Source of the DNA: Ilumatobacter fluminis
Lineage (GTDB): Bacteria > Actinomycetota > Acidimicrobiia > Acidimicrobiales > Ilumatobacteraceae
NCBI RefSeq assembly: GCF_004364865.1
Contig: NZ_SOAU01000001.1
Coordinates: forward strand, 1,984,001 to 2,048,000
Direction: 5' to 3'
DNA length: 64,000 nt
Shown here: one piece after another, positions 45,321-53,686 of the stretch
How the letters are laid out: the number at the start of each line of letters is the position of its first letter
Numbering within the stretch: position 1 is the stretch's first letter
Translations under genes and position numbers: made by a program
The notes under the pieces: generated by a model
Database searches by the model: none
The model's input: the letters and a program-made list of their open reading frames with translations, nothing else
What the model was told of the DNA's origin: nothing

Positions 45321-45467
45321 GCGCGGGCGTGCCGCCTTCGTTGCGCACACGAGTCGCAGCGTGCCGTGCATGGAACTCACCAGCGGCCACCCGGGTCTGG
45401 ATCGCGGCATGTACGTGGGGAAGTAGCCACCAATTATCACGATCTTTGCACTCGAGCGCTGTCATAT

Positions 45468-45488
45468 CGAACGTGTGTCTGCTACCAT
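45468..45488 (+). promoter_or_regulatory. LexA-like box and -10 element before the HNH gene
   Basis: CGAACGTGTGTCTG (45468-45481) fits the Gram-positive LexA consensus CGAACRNRYGTTYC at 12 of 14 positions. TACCAT (45483-45488) follows directly and is 6 nt before the ATG, so a bound repressor would block the promoter. Confidence 0.45.
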
Positions 45489-45494
45489 GGATCC

Positions 45495-46910
45495 ATGTTC
45501 GAGGCCGTCCTCGACACCGTGGTCGGCATGACCGACAACGAGATCACCGAAGCGCTGCGTGCCAACGAACTCGCCGCCCGCTCCGCCGCTGCCGAACGAG
45601 CCGCCCTGATCGCCGTTGCCGAGAACCGCGGCATCTACCGCATCACCCACCGATCGTCGGCCGGCTGGCTCCGAAGCGAACTCGACTGCGGTGACGGCAC
45701 CATCGGCCGCGACCGCGCCCTCGCCCGCCTCCTCGACACCCACCCCTCGATCGCCGACGCCCTCGCCGCCGGACGGTTCTCGACCGACCACGCCCTCCAG
45801 ATCGGCCGCATCTTCCAGAACCCGCGCATCGCGAACCTGCTCGGCACGATCGTCGACGTCCTCGTCGAACTCGCCGAACACCGCTCCTACGCCGAGTTCC
45901 GCGGCGACATCGACGCCCTGATCGAACAACTCGACACCGACGGCGCGTTCGCCGACCTCGCCGACGCCGTCGAATCACGCGACGCCCGCGTCGTCGACCT
46001 CAACGGCGAAGTCGTCATCGAGGCCTCCGGCGGCGACCCGATCCAAGCCGCCCAACTCGTTGCGGTGTTCGAAACCTTCGTCGAAGCCGAATACCAACAC
46101 GACCTCACCCAACGCCGCGCCGAACACCCCGACGACCCCGAACAATGGCCACTGCCTCGCACCGCCGGCCAACGACGCTTCGACGCCCTCATCGCCATGG
46201 TCGCCGCCGCCGCCGCATCACCCGACGGACGCGCCCTGCCCGAACCGACCGTCGCGATCATCATCGACGACCACTCCACCCACGAAGTCCTCACACACGC
46301 CGGCATCACCCTCCCCTCCGGCGACATGATCGACGACCAACCAATCATCGCCGACCCCGACACCGGCGAACAGCTCGACGCCACCATGAACGGCCTCGCC
46401 GAAGCACTCCTCGACGACCCCGAAGCCTTCCTCGAACGCCGCTGCGAAACCTCCACCGGCTCGAAAATCCACCCGATGATCGCACTCCGGGCCCTCCTCA
46501 CCGGCCACGTCCGCCGAGTCGTCGTCGACTCCAACGGTCACGTCATCGACTACGGCACCAAACAACGCCTCTTCACCGGACCCGCCCGACAAGCAGCACT
46601 CCTGCTCGCCAGCACATGCATCTACCCCGGCTGCCGACTACCCGCACGAATGTGCCAGGTCGACCACAACGAACCGTGGTCGACCGGAGGCCCCACCGAC
46701 CAAACCAACGCCGTGCCACTCTGCGGCGTCCACAACCGCATCAAACACCGTGACGGCCTCACCATCGTCCACGACGACCACGGCCGCCCCCACACCCAAC
46801 GCCCTGACGGAACCATCATCCTCCCCGTCGGCGAACGCCCACCCGACATCGCCCCCACCAACCCCATCGACACCATCCTCATCCACCTCAAACAACTCCC
46901 CGCCGCCTGA
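45495..46910 (+). CDS. DUF222 / HNH endonuclease domain protein (13E12 type)
   Basis: 471 aa. N-terminal DUF222 (about residues 10-330, e.g. RSSAGWLRSELDCGDGTIGRDRALARLL), then an HNH nuclease domain: CIYPGCRLPARMCQVDHNEPWSTGGPTDQTNAVPLCGVHNRIKH. It contains two C-x-x-C-like zinc pairs (CIYPGC, C-x-x-H) and the DH...N...H catalytic set. These proteins occur in many copies in actinobacteria (the mycobacterial REP13E12 family) and in some species are induced by DNA damage. Codon use is unlike the neighbours, with many more A-ending codons (GAA, CAA, CCA), which suggests transfer or mobility. Role unproven. Confidence 0.92.
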   Translation: MFEAVLDTVVGMTDNEITEALRANELAARSAAAERAALIAVAENRGIYRITHRSSAGWLRSELDCGDGTIGRDRALARLLDTHPSIADALAAGRFSTDHALQIGRIFQNPRIANLLGTIVDVLVELAEHRSYAEFRGDIDALIEQLDTDGAFADLADAVESRDARVVDLNGEVVIEASGGDPIQAAQLVAVFETFVEAEYQHDLTQRRAEHPDDPEQWPLPRTAGQRRFDALIAMVAAAAASPDGRALPEPTVAIIIDDHSTHEVLTHAGITLPSGDMIDDQPIIADPDTGEQLDATMNGLAEALLDDPEAFLERRCETSTGSKIHPMIALRALLTGHVRRVVVDSNGHVIDYGTKQRLFTGPARQAALLLASTCIYPGCRLPARMCQVDHNEPWSTGGPTDQTNAVPLCGVHNRIKHRDGLTIVHDDHGRPHTQRPDGTIILPVGERPPDIAPTNPIDTILIHLKQLPAA

Positions 46911-47069
46911 CGGCAGGCGTGCGTGGAGCGTTCAGAGCACCCTGGTCCGATCTCGAGCGGCGTCGAGTCGAGCAACCGCACCCCGCCACGACCCGAGTCC
47001 AGCTCCGCCGATGGAGTTCACGATCGGGAGAACGTTCGAGGAAGCGATTGTCGGCGGGGCCGGGTCGAG
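46911..47069. other. Gap between convergent HNH and DUF2207-like genes
   Basis: 159 bp with no open frame of its own and no hairpin terminator that I can see. It may mark an insertion boundary of the HNH gene. Confidence 0.4.
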
Positions 47070-48551
47070 CTACTCGGCGTCGGGGCGGGTGCCGGTGCCG
47101 ACGGGTTCGCTGCTGCGGACGTAGCCGAGGAGGGGCGTGGCGCGAACTCTCGCCTGGGCGCCCTGCGGGGCGGCGCCGCGCTCGTTGGCGAGCCACGCCC
47201 ACACGGTGCGGCGGTTGCCGTCGTCGACGGCGAGGTAGGTGCTGAACCTGTCGCGCTCGGCGAACGGCTTGACGACGTTCACGAGGAGCGGAGGGAGCAC
47301 GTCGGCCGGTCGGCGTGCGCGCACGACCGACCCGATTCGGACGCGGGTGGCGATCGAGTCGACGACGCCGGCGATCACGGCCCACGCGGCCCACACGATG
47401 GGCAGCCAGCAGATGAGGGCGAGGATGTCGGCGATGTCCTGGATCAGCTCGACCTGGCCGGGCACCCGATCGAGCAGCGACGTGAGCGCCTCACCGTCGC
47501 CGATCCGCTCGAGATAGCCCTGGAGCCAGCGGGCGGCGAAGAACACGACCAGGCCGACGGCGCCCACCTTCATCGGGTGCTGGCCGTAGCCCGGACGGAA
47601 CGGGTAGCGGATGCGCACGAGGTGCGGCACACCGCCTGCCTCCGACCAGGCGAGTCGTGGGTGCTCGGGCGCCGCCGGGAACTCGGCGAGCACCTGGGTG
47701 GCGACGCCCATCACGCACGCTTGCGACAACGCCTGCTGCTGGGGCGGAGGCGCCAGCACGCTGGCGTCGGACGGGATGCGTTCGCGAAGTCGCTGTCGGA
47801 AGCCCATCCAGGCGTTCTGTCGATCGCGTCCGAGGTCGGTCGGTCGTTGGGCAGCGCCCATGAAACGGAGCGCCGTCACCCAGCCGAGCCCGGCGATCGC
47901 GCCGAGCGTCAGCACCCAGACGGTGCGCGACTGCCACGATTCCGACAAGGCGATCTCGTCGCCGTTGCGGCCGGCGAACCACCAGGCGAGCAGCGCGATC
48001 GCGGCCAGCGCGGCCGGCGGTGCCAGTTCGAGCGGGGTGTAGCGGGCGGTGCTCAAGCCACGGGCCTGGGCCTCGTCGCCGACCGACCGTTGGAACCGCA
48101 GCCACCACCGGCGGTTGAGCCGGTGGTGCGACAGGGCGAGCGTGCTCGCCGAACTGACGTCGTTGAACGCCCGGGACGCGAGATGGTTGAGCACCTGCTG
48201 CTCGAACGGCAGGAGCGAGTCGCCACCGGCCGGGTTGCCGCGGGTCACCACGACGAGTTCGCCGTCGGTGCTCGTCAACCGGATCCAGCCGCGAGCGGCG
48301 AGATCGAGCGAGGTGGCGGTCACGGCGCTCTGCGGCGCGGTGAACTCGTTCGTGATCAACCCGACGACGGCAGGCGGCTCGATCGTCTGGCCCTCGACCG
48401 GTTCGGGGCGTTGCTCACCGTGCGGGTCGGCGCGTTCGGACCGGGTCGAGTACTCGAACCACCAGTGCAACGCCCAGCCGATCGCGGTACACGCGATCGC
48501 GATCGCGACGGTGTTGGTCGACGGGCGGTCGAAGATGCCGGCGAGTTGCAT
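47070..48551 (-). CDS. DUF2207-like membrane protein
   Basis: 493 aa with a first span near the start (TVAIAIACTAIGWALHWWF) and a larger membrane part later (LAPPAALAAIALLAWWFAG, TVWVLTLGAIAGLGWVTAL, VGAVGLVVFFAARWLQ, LALICWLPIVWAAWAVIAGVV). Between them GLITNEFTAPQSAVTATSLDLAARGWIRLTSTDGELVVV is a winged-helix-like segment known from DUF2207 proteins. Function unknown. The ATG overlaps the stop of the upstream mscS gene (ATGA), so the two are coupled. The N-terminal DUF2207 ectodomain of longer relatives is absent. Confidence 0.75.
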   Translation of the reverse strand: MQLAGIFDRPSTNTVAIAIACTAIGWALHWWFEYSTRSERADPHGEQRPEPVEGQTIEPPAVVGLITNEFTAPQSAVTATSLDLAARGWIRLTSTDGELVVVTRGNPAGGDSLLPFEQQVLNHLASRAFNDVSSASTLALSHHRLNRRWWLRFQRSVGDEAQARGLSTARYTPLELAPPAALAAIALLAWWFAGRNGDEIALSESWQSRTVWVLTLGAIAGLGWVTALRFMGAAQRPTDLGRDRQNAWMGFRQRLRERIPSDASVLAPPPQQQALSQACVMGVATQVLAEFPAAPEHPRLAWSEAGGVPHLVRIRYPFRPGYGQHPMKVGAVGLVVFFAARWLQGYLERIGDGEALTSLLDRVPGQVELIQDIADILALICWLPIVWAAWAVIAGVVDSIATRVRIGSVVRARRPADVLPPLLVNVVKPFAERDRFSTYLAVDDGNRRTVWAWLANERGAAPQGAQARVRATPLLGYVRSSEPVGTGTRPDAE

Positions 48552-49558
48552 CACCCCTCGCTCGTGGTCGCTGCGGCCTCGTCGGCGCGCATCCAGACGG
48601 TGCGCTGGGGGAACGGGATCTCGATGCCGTCGGCGTCGAACACATTCTTGATCTCTTCTCGCATCTCGCGTTGGATCTCCCATTGCGCGCCGGGCTCGAC
48701 CCGGGTGATCACACGGATGGTGATGCCGTCGGCTGCCAGGGCCTCGACACCCAGGACCCTCGGCGCCTGGATGATCTGCGAGACGTGCTCATCGCGCTCG
48801 CACACATTGTTCGCGGCGCGCTCGAGCAGTTCGCGGGCACGATCGAGGTCGGTGTCGTAGGCGACGTCGACGTCGACGAGGGCGACCGACCACAGCTGGC
48901 TCAGGTTGCCGACCCGCTGCACGACACCGTTCGGGACGTGCCACACGGTGCCGTCGACGCCCCGGAGCACCGTCGTGCGGAGCGACACGTTCTCGACGGT
49001 GCCCGTCGCCTCGCCGAGGTCGATCACGTCGCCGATGCCGTACTGGTCTTCGAGCAGCATGAACAGGCCCGAGATGCAGTCCTTGACCAGTTGCTGCGCA
49101 CCGAAGCCGAGTGCGACGCCGGCGATGCCGGCACCGGCGATCAGTGGTGCGAGGTCGACACCGAACTCGCCGAGGATGATCAGCACGGTGATCGTCCAGA
49201 TGATCACCACGGCCGTGCTCGTGAGCAACGTCGAGATCGATTCGGCCCGAGACGCCTTCCGGGCCGAGGGCTGGGCCGCGATCTGGCTCGGTACGTCGAT
49301 GCCGAGCTTCTCGAGCTTCTGCGTCGGCGTCGACTTCGGCGCGATGACGCCGGCGACCAGCCCCTTGATCCATCGTTTCGTCAGCCGGGTGGCGATGAAC
49401 GCGATGGTGAGGATCAGGATGATGCGCAGCGGGCGGTCGACGAACCAGCTCGCGAAGTTGGCGGCGGTCTCGTTCTCGCCCGTGCGTTCGTAGACCCAGG
49501 TGCAGAGGTTGCCGCCCCGTTCCCAGCACTCCTCGTCGACGGCGCGCACGAACTCCAC
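48551..49558 (-). CDS. Mechanosensitive channel, MscS family (second copy)
   Basis: 335 aa. Distinct from the copy at 37 kb. It has an N-terminal outside segment with two Cys, spans at residues about 42-65 and 115-135, then the pore helix and beta domain: LIAGAGIAGVALGFGAQQLVKDCISGLFMLLEDQYGIGDVIDLGEATGTVENVSLRTTVLRGVDGTVWHVPNGVVQRVGN. The C-terminal IEIPFPQRTVWMR is typical. A GTG start follows TACGTT by 8 nt. It faces the CLC gene across a tandem-repeat region. Confidence 0.93.
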   Translation of the reverse strand: MEFVRAVDEECWERGGNLCTWVYERTGENETAANFASWFVDRPLRIILILTIAFIATRLTKRWIKGLVAGVIAPKSTPTQKLEKLGIDVPSQIAAQPSARKASRAESISTLLTSTAVVIIWTITVLIILGEFGVDLAPLIAGAGIAGVALGFGAQQLVKDCISGLFMLLEDQYGIGDVIDLGEATGTVENVSLRTTVLRGVDGTVWHVPNGVVQRVGNLSQLWSVALVDVDVAYDTDLDRARELLERAANNVCERDEHVSQIIQAPRVLGVEALAADGITIRVITRVEPGAQWEIQREMREEIKNVFDADGIEIPFPQRTVWMRADEAAATTSEG

Positions 49559-49566
49559 GACGTCGA

Positions 49567-49572
49567 AACGTA
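49567..49572 (-). promoter_or_regulatory. -10 element of the second mscS
   Basis: Minus-strand TACGTT, 8 nt before the GTG at 49558. Confidence 0.45.
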
Positions 49573-49620
49573 GTGCTGGGCGCCACCCGATGGTTGGACC
49601 CCCGGCCCGATGAGGACGCG

Positions 49621-49736
49621 GGCCGGGTGCGCCGAACGATCTGGCTGGGTGCCGGGATCATCTGGCTGGGTGCGCCGGACGATCTGGCTGGGTGCCGTGA
49701 TGATCTGGCTGGGTGCCGGACGATCTGGCTGGGTGC
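49621..49736. repeat. Tandem array of 20-22 bp units between divergent channel genes
   Basis: The core GGCTGGGTGC starts at 49643, 49664, 49686, 49707 and 49727, with a one-mismatch copy (GGCCGGGTGC) at 49621; spacings are 22, 21, 22, 21 and 20 bp. Five copies share ATCTGGCTGGGTGC. Units alternate in their second half (GCGCCG.ACGATCT against CCG.GAT.ATCT), giving a 43-bp higher-order period. The array fills the space between the mscS and CLC promoters and is not translated in either direction by a convincing gene. Confidence 0.9.
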
Positions 49737-49753
49737 GCCGTGTGGACGACCCC

Positions 49754-49759
49754 TACACT
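49754..49759 (+). promoter_or_regulatory. -10 element of the CLC gene
   Basis: TACACT, 8 nt before the GTG at 49768. Confidence 0.5.
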
Positions 49760-49767
49760 CGGGCGAC

Positions 49768-51075
49768 GTGTGGCGCCGACGGATGATGAGGGCATTGCGC
49801 CCGGAATCGTTCGAGGTGCGACGGGACGAGCTCCGTGAGCTGGTCCGACGCTCACGCGAGATGGTGCTGCTCGCAGCGATCACCGGCGTCCTCACCGGAC
49901 TCGGCGTGCGCGGCTTCGAGTGGGTCGTCGAAGAGATCTTCCATGCCGTGCTGGAGGCGCCGCTGTGGGTCACGGCGACCGCGCCCGCAGCGGGTCTCGT
50001 CGGGTCGGCGATCGTGCTGAAGTTCATGGGTGGCGGCGCGTCACCGTCGACCTCCGACGAATACCTGCGAGCGTTCCACGATCCGGCCTATCGCCTCCGA
50101 CCCCGCCATCTGGCGGCCCGCATCAGCGCGTCGGTGCTCACCCTCGGGTCCGGCGGCTCGCTCGGCCTCGAAGGCCCCTCGCTCTACGGCGGTTCGGCGC
50201 TCGGGTCGTTGCTCCAGAGCAAGTTGCCGCGACCGTTCCGAGGGAGCGACCACCGCACCCTGCTCGTCGCCGGTGCGGCCGCCGGCGTGGCAGCGATCTT
50301 CAAGGCGCCGGCGACCGGAGCGATCTTCGCGCTCGAGGTGCCCTACCGCGACGACATGGCACGCCGCATGCTGCTGCCCGCGCTGGTCGCCAGCGCCTCC
50401 GGGTATCTCACCTTCGTGACGCTGAGCAGCACGACACCGCTGCTCAGCTTCGGAACCTTCTCGGTGCAGGGCTTCGAGCTGATCGACTTGTTCGGCGCCG
50501 TCGTCGTCGGTGCCACGTGTGCGATCGGCGCCCGCTTCTTCGCCAAGGTGATGCGGATCGCCAAGGGGTTCTCGCTCCGAGCGCTCCCGTTCCGCCTCGT
50601 CTTCGCGTCGCTGTCGCTGACGTGCCTGTTCTTCATCAGCCGTGAGCTCACCGGCATGCCGCTCAGCATGGGGAGCGGCTACGAGGTCTTCCGCGAGTGG
50701 CTCTTCGTGGAGAGCGACATCGCCATCTGGCTGCTCGTCGCGATGTTCCTCATCCGCTGCTCGGCGTCGGCGTTCACCGTCGCCGGCGGCGGCGTGGGCG
50801 GGGTGTTCGTGCCCCTGGTCGTCGCCGGCGGTATCACCGGACGCGGCATCGCCGAGGTCCTCCACGACGGCCGTGAGCAGCTCTACACGGGCCTCGGCGT
50901 GGCGGCGTTCCTGGGCGCCGGCTATCGCGTGCCGCTCGCCGCAGTGATGTTCGTCGCCGAGACCACCGGCACGCCCGGCTTCATCGTGCCGGCGCTGTTC
51001 GCGGCGGTGGCGGCCGAGCTCGTCATGGGCGAGCAGTCGATCACCGCCTACCAGCGACGACCCGGCACCGACTGA
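49768..51075 (+). CDS. CLC-family chloride channel/antiporter
   Basis: 435 aa. Transmembrane protein with the CLC filter elements: GSGGSLGLEGPSLYGGSALGS (the Glu of GLEGP matches the gating Glu of GxEGP, which favours H+/Cl- exchange), the AAAGVAAIFKAPATGAIFALEVPYR stretch, and GGGVGGVFVPLVVAGGITGRG, followed by FLGAGYRVPLAAVMFVAETTGTPGFIVPALFAAVAAELVMG. Lacks C-terminal CBS domains. It probably moves chloride or another anion coupled to protons. The GTG start is set by the hexamer 8 nt upstream; two ATGs at 49783 and 49786 are alternatives. Divergent from a mechanosensitive channel. Confidence 0.93.
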   Translation: MWRRRMMRALRPESFEVRRDELRELVRRSREMVLLAAITGVLTGLGVRGFEWVVEEIFHAVLEAPLWVTATAPAAGLVGSAIVLKFMGGGASPSTSDEYLRAFHDPAYRLRPRHLAARISASVLTLGSGGSLGLEGPSLYGGSALGSLLQSKLPRPFRGSDHRTLLVAGAAAGVAAIFKAPATGAIFALEVPYRDDMARRMLLPALVASASGYLTFVTLSSTTPLLSFGTFSVQGFELIDLFGAVVVGATCAIGARFFAKVMRIAKGFSLRALPFRLVFASLSLTCLFFISRELTGMPLSMGSGYEVFREWLFVESDIAIWLLVAMFLIRCSASAFTVAGGGVGGVFVPLVVAGGITGRGIAEVLHDGREQLYTGLGVAAFLGAGYRVPLAAVMFVAETTGTPGFIVPALFAAVAAELVMGEQSITAYQRRPGTD

Positions 51076-51121
51076 CGCTCCGGTTCTCCGCGGACCGGAG
51101 GCAGGCTGCCATCATCGGCGG

Positions 51122-52948
51122 ATGGCTCAAGCCGTCCACTCCGAACTCCAGGGCACCATCGTCTCGATCCTCGTCGGCGAGGGCGACGTCGTCGGCGAAC
51201 GGACGGTGGTCGCCCTCGTCGAGTCGATGAAACTCCACCACGACGTGGTCGCCGGTGTGGCCGGCCGGGTCTCGTCGATCGCAGTGGCCGAGGGCACGAC
51301 GGTCCAGGCAGGCACCCCGATCGTCCACGTCGAACCCGTCGGTGAGGACGAAGCTGTCGCCGCGGACGAGATCGTCACCGCCGGTCCCACCGGCACCGAC
51401 CGCCGTGATCTCGCCGACGTGATCGCCCGACACGAACTCGGCCTCGACGAGGCCCGGCCCGAGGCCGTCGCCAAGCGACACGGTCGCGGTCACCGCACCG
51501 CACGCGAGAACCTCGCCGACCTGGTCGACGACGGCACCTTTGTCGAGTACGGCCCGCTCGCCGTCGCGGCGCAGCGAAAGCGACGGACCCACGACGACCT
51601 GATCGCCAACACGCCGGCCGACGGCATGATCGGCGGTATCGGCACGATCAACGGCGCCCTGTTCGAGGGACGCGACGCCCGCGCCGTCGCGGTGTCGTAC
51701 GACTACATGGTCCTGGCGGGCACCCAGGGCACCCGCAACCACATCAAGAAAGACCGCCTGTTCGAGGTGGCCGAACGACTCCGACTCCCGGTCGTGTTCT
51801 TCACCGAGGGCGGCGGTGGCCGTCCCGGCGACACCGAGACACCCGGTGTGTCGGGTCTCGACTGCCTCGCGTTCTTGTGGTTCGGCCAGCTCTCGGGCAC
51901 CGTGCCCCTCGTCGGTATCGCGTCCGGCTACTGCTTCGCCGGCAACGCGGCGATCCTCGGCTGCTGCGACGTCGTGATCGCCACCCGTGACGCCAACATC
52001 GGGATGGGTGGCCCCGCGATGATCGAAGGCGGTGGCCTCGGCGTGTACGCGCCGACCGAGGTCGGCCCGATCGAGGTCCAGCGAGCGAACGGCGTCGTCG
52101 ACGTCGTCGCCGACGACGAGGCCCACGCCACGGCGATCGCCAAGCAGTACCTGTCGTACTTCCAAGGGCCGGTGGCCGACTGGACGTGCCCCGACCAGAC
52201 CGCGCTCCGCGACGTCGTCCCCACCGACCGGTTGCGCAGCTACGACGTGCGGGCGGCGATCGAGGCCCTGTTCGACACCGACTCGGTGCTCGAACTCCGG
52301 CGCGACTTCGCGAACGGCATGATCACGGCGCTGGCACGCGTCGAGGGGCGACCGGTCGGCGTGATCGCCAACGATCCAGCGCACCTCGCGGGCGCGATCA
52401 CGTCCGACGGTGCCGACAAGGCGGCCCGGTTCATGCAGCTCTGCGACGCCCACGGCATTCCGATCGTCAGCCTCGTCGACACGCCCGGGATGATGGTCGG
52501 CCCCGAGACCGAGGAGACGGCGCTCGTGCGGCACTGCTCGCGCCTGTTCGTCACCGGCGCCAACGTGACGGTACCGATGGTGTCGATCGTGCTGCGCAAG
52601 TCGTACGGCCTGGGCGCCCAGGCGATGATGGGCGGCTCGACCAAGGCGCCGCTGGCCTGCATCGCGTGGCCGACCGGCGAGTTCGGCGGCATGGGGCTCG
52701 AGGGAGCGGTCCGGCTCGGGTACCGCAAGGAACTCGATGCCTGCACCACCGATGCCGACCGCGACGCCCTGTTCGCCGAACTCGTCGGCCGGCTCTACGA
52801 GGTCGGCAAGGCCCTGAGCGTGGCCGAGTACTTCGAGATCGACGACGTGATCGATCCGGTCGACACCCGACGGTGGATCAGTGCGATCCTCGAGTCGGCG
52901 CCGCCGCGGCCCGACGGACCGGTGCGGCCGAACGTCGACACCTGGTGA
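51122..52948 (+). CDS. Biotinyl carrier-carboxyltransferase fusion (acyl-CoA carboxylase subunit)
   Basis: 608 aa. Residues 5-75 are a biotin-attachment domain (VVALVESMKLHHDVVAGVAGRVSSIAVAEGTTVQAGTPIVHVEP; the Lys of ESMKL carries biotin). Residues 90-600 are a carboxyltransferase of the propionyl/acetyl-CoA carboxylase beta family: RENLADLVDDGTFVEYG, GGRPGDTETPGVSGLDCLAF, SGYCFAGNAAILGCCDVVIATRDANIGMGGPAMIEGGGLG (two oxyanion holes), then SDGADKAARFMQLCDAHGIPIVSLVDTPGMMVGPETE and LRKSYGLGAQAMMGGS. The usual arrangement keeps biotin on the carboxylase chain, so this order is unusual. No biotin carboxylase gene lies in the window. CATCAT lies 6 nt before the ATG. Confidence 0.9.
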   Translation: MAQAVHSELQGTIVSILVGEGDVVGERTVVALVESMKLHHDVVAGVAGRVSSIAVAEGTTVQAGTPIVHVEPVGEDEAVAADEIVTAGPTGTDRRDLADVIARHELGLDEARPEAVAKRHGRGHRTARENLADLVDDGTFVEYGPLAVAAQRKRRTHDDLIANTPADGMIGGIGTINGALFEGRDARAVAVSYDYMVLAGTQGTRNHIKKDRLFEVAERLRLPVVFFTEGGGGRPGDTETPGVSGLDCLAFLWFGQLSGTVPLVGIASGYCFAGNAAILGCCDVVIATRDANIGMGGPAMIEGGGLGVYAPTEVGPIEVQRANGVVDVVADDEAHATAIAKQYLSYFQGPVADWTCPDQTALRDVVPTDRLRSYDVRAAIEALFDTDSVLELRRDFANGMITALARVEGRPVGVIANDPAHLAGAITSDGADKAARFMQLCDAHGIPIVSLVDTPGMMVGPETEETALVRHCSRLFVTGANVTVPMVSIVLRKSYGLGAQAMMGGSTKAPLACIAWPTGEFGGMGLEGAVRLGYRKELDACTTDADRDALFAELVGRLYEVGKALSVAEYFEIDDVIDPVDTRRWISAILESAPPRPDGPVRPNVDTW

Positions 52949-52963
52949 CGGGGGAGTGGGCGA

Positions 52964-53662
52964 TCAGGTGCCCAGGATCTGATCGAACACCCAGTTCGAC
53001 TGCTTGACCTGCGCCATCCCGGCGCTGCTCGCGAGCGAGTAGCGGTGACCGGGGTAGAGCACCACGTCGTCGTCGACCTTGCTGAGCCGCTTGAGGCTCT
53101 CGACCATCAACTGCGGATCGCTGCCCGGGAGGTCGGTGCGGCCGCAGCCGTCGAGGAACAAGGTGTCGCCGGACACGAGCTTGTTGCGCACGAGGAAGCA
53201 CTGGCTGCCGGGCGTGTGGCCCGGCGTGTGCACCAGCTGGATCTCGACGTCGCCGACCGTCACGACGTCGCCGGAGTCGTGCGCCACGAGTTGGGCCTCG
53301 TCGACACCGGTCGTCCGGGTCACCCACGGCACCTCGTCGCGCTGCACGTGGATCGGGCACGACACCCGCTCGAGCAGGCCGCCGATGCCGTCGATCGAAT
53401 ACCCCATCATCGAACCGCCCACGTGATCCGGGTGGTAGTGGGTGGCGAGGACACCGGTGACCGTCATCCCGTCGGCCTCGACCGCGTCGACGAGGCCTGA
53501 CGGGTCGTAGGCCGGGTCGACGAGCACGCACTCGCCGGTCGAGCGGTCGCCGATGGCGTAGACGAAGTTGACCATCTGCTGCGCGATCTGGTCGTCGGTC
53601 GCGAAGTCGCGACCCGACAGCAGCTGACGGAAGTACAGGCGGTCGTCATTGGGCTCGGCCAT
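52964..53662 (-). CDS. MBL-fold metallohydrolase
   Basis: 232 aa. Beta-lactamase-fold hydrolase with the metal motif THYHPDHVGG (HxHxDH), a later HTPGHTPGSQCFLV (His), SGDTLFLDGCGRTDLPGSD (Asp) and LYPGHRYSLA (last His). This ligand order and the PGHTPGS stretch resemble glyoxalase II and persulfide dioxygenase relatives. The substrate is not known; in an organism with mycothiol a thiol-ester substrate is plausible (inference). FVYAIGDRSTGECVLVDPAYD precedes it. Start ATG is 6 nt after TACGCT in the shared palindrome at 53669-53678. Divergent from the ProA-like gene. Confidence 0.9.
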   Translation of the reverse strand: MAEPNDDRLYFRQLLSGRDFATDDQIAQQMVNFVYAIGDRSTGECVLVDPAYDPSGLVDAVEADGMTVTGVLATHYHPDHVGGSMMGYSIDGIGGLLERVSCPIHVQRDEVPWVTRTTGVDEAQLVAHDSGDVVTVGDVEIQLVHTPGHTPGSQCFLVRNKLVSGDTLFLDGCGRTDLPGSDPQLMVESLKRLSKVDDDVVLYPGHRYSLASSAGMAQVKQSNWVFDQILGT

Positions 53663-53668
53663 GAGCCG

Positions 53669-53678
53669 AGCGTACGCT
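53669..53678. promoter_or_regulatory. Palindromic divergent -10 element
   Basis: AGCGTACGCT is a 10-bp palindrome. Read on either strand it contains TACGCT, 6 nt before the minus-strand hydrolase start (53662) and 8 nt before the plus-strand ProA-like start (53687). The two promoters share bases, so they probably cannot be occupied together. Confidence 0.6.
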
Positions 53679-53686
53679 GGTCCGCC

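Noticed and set aside
49621-49736. CRISPR array
   Set aside because: Units of 20-22 bp are directly joined with no unique spacers of constant length, and no cas gene is nearby.
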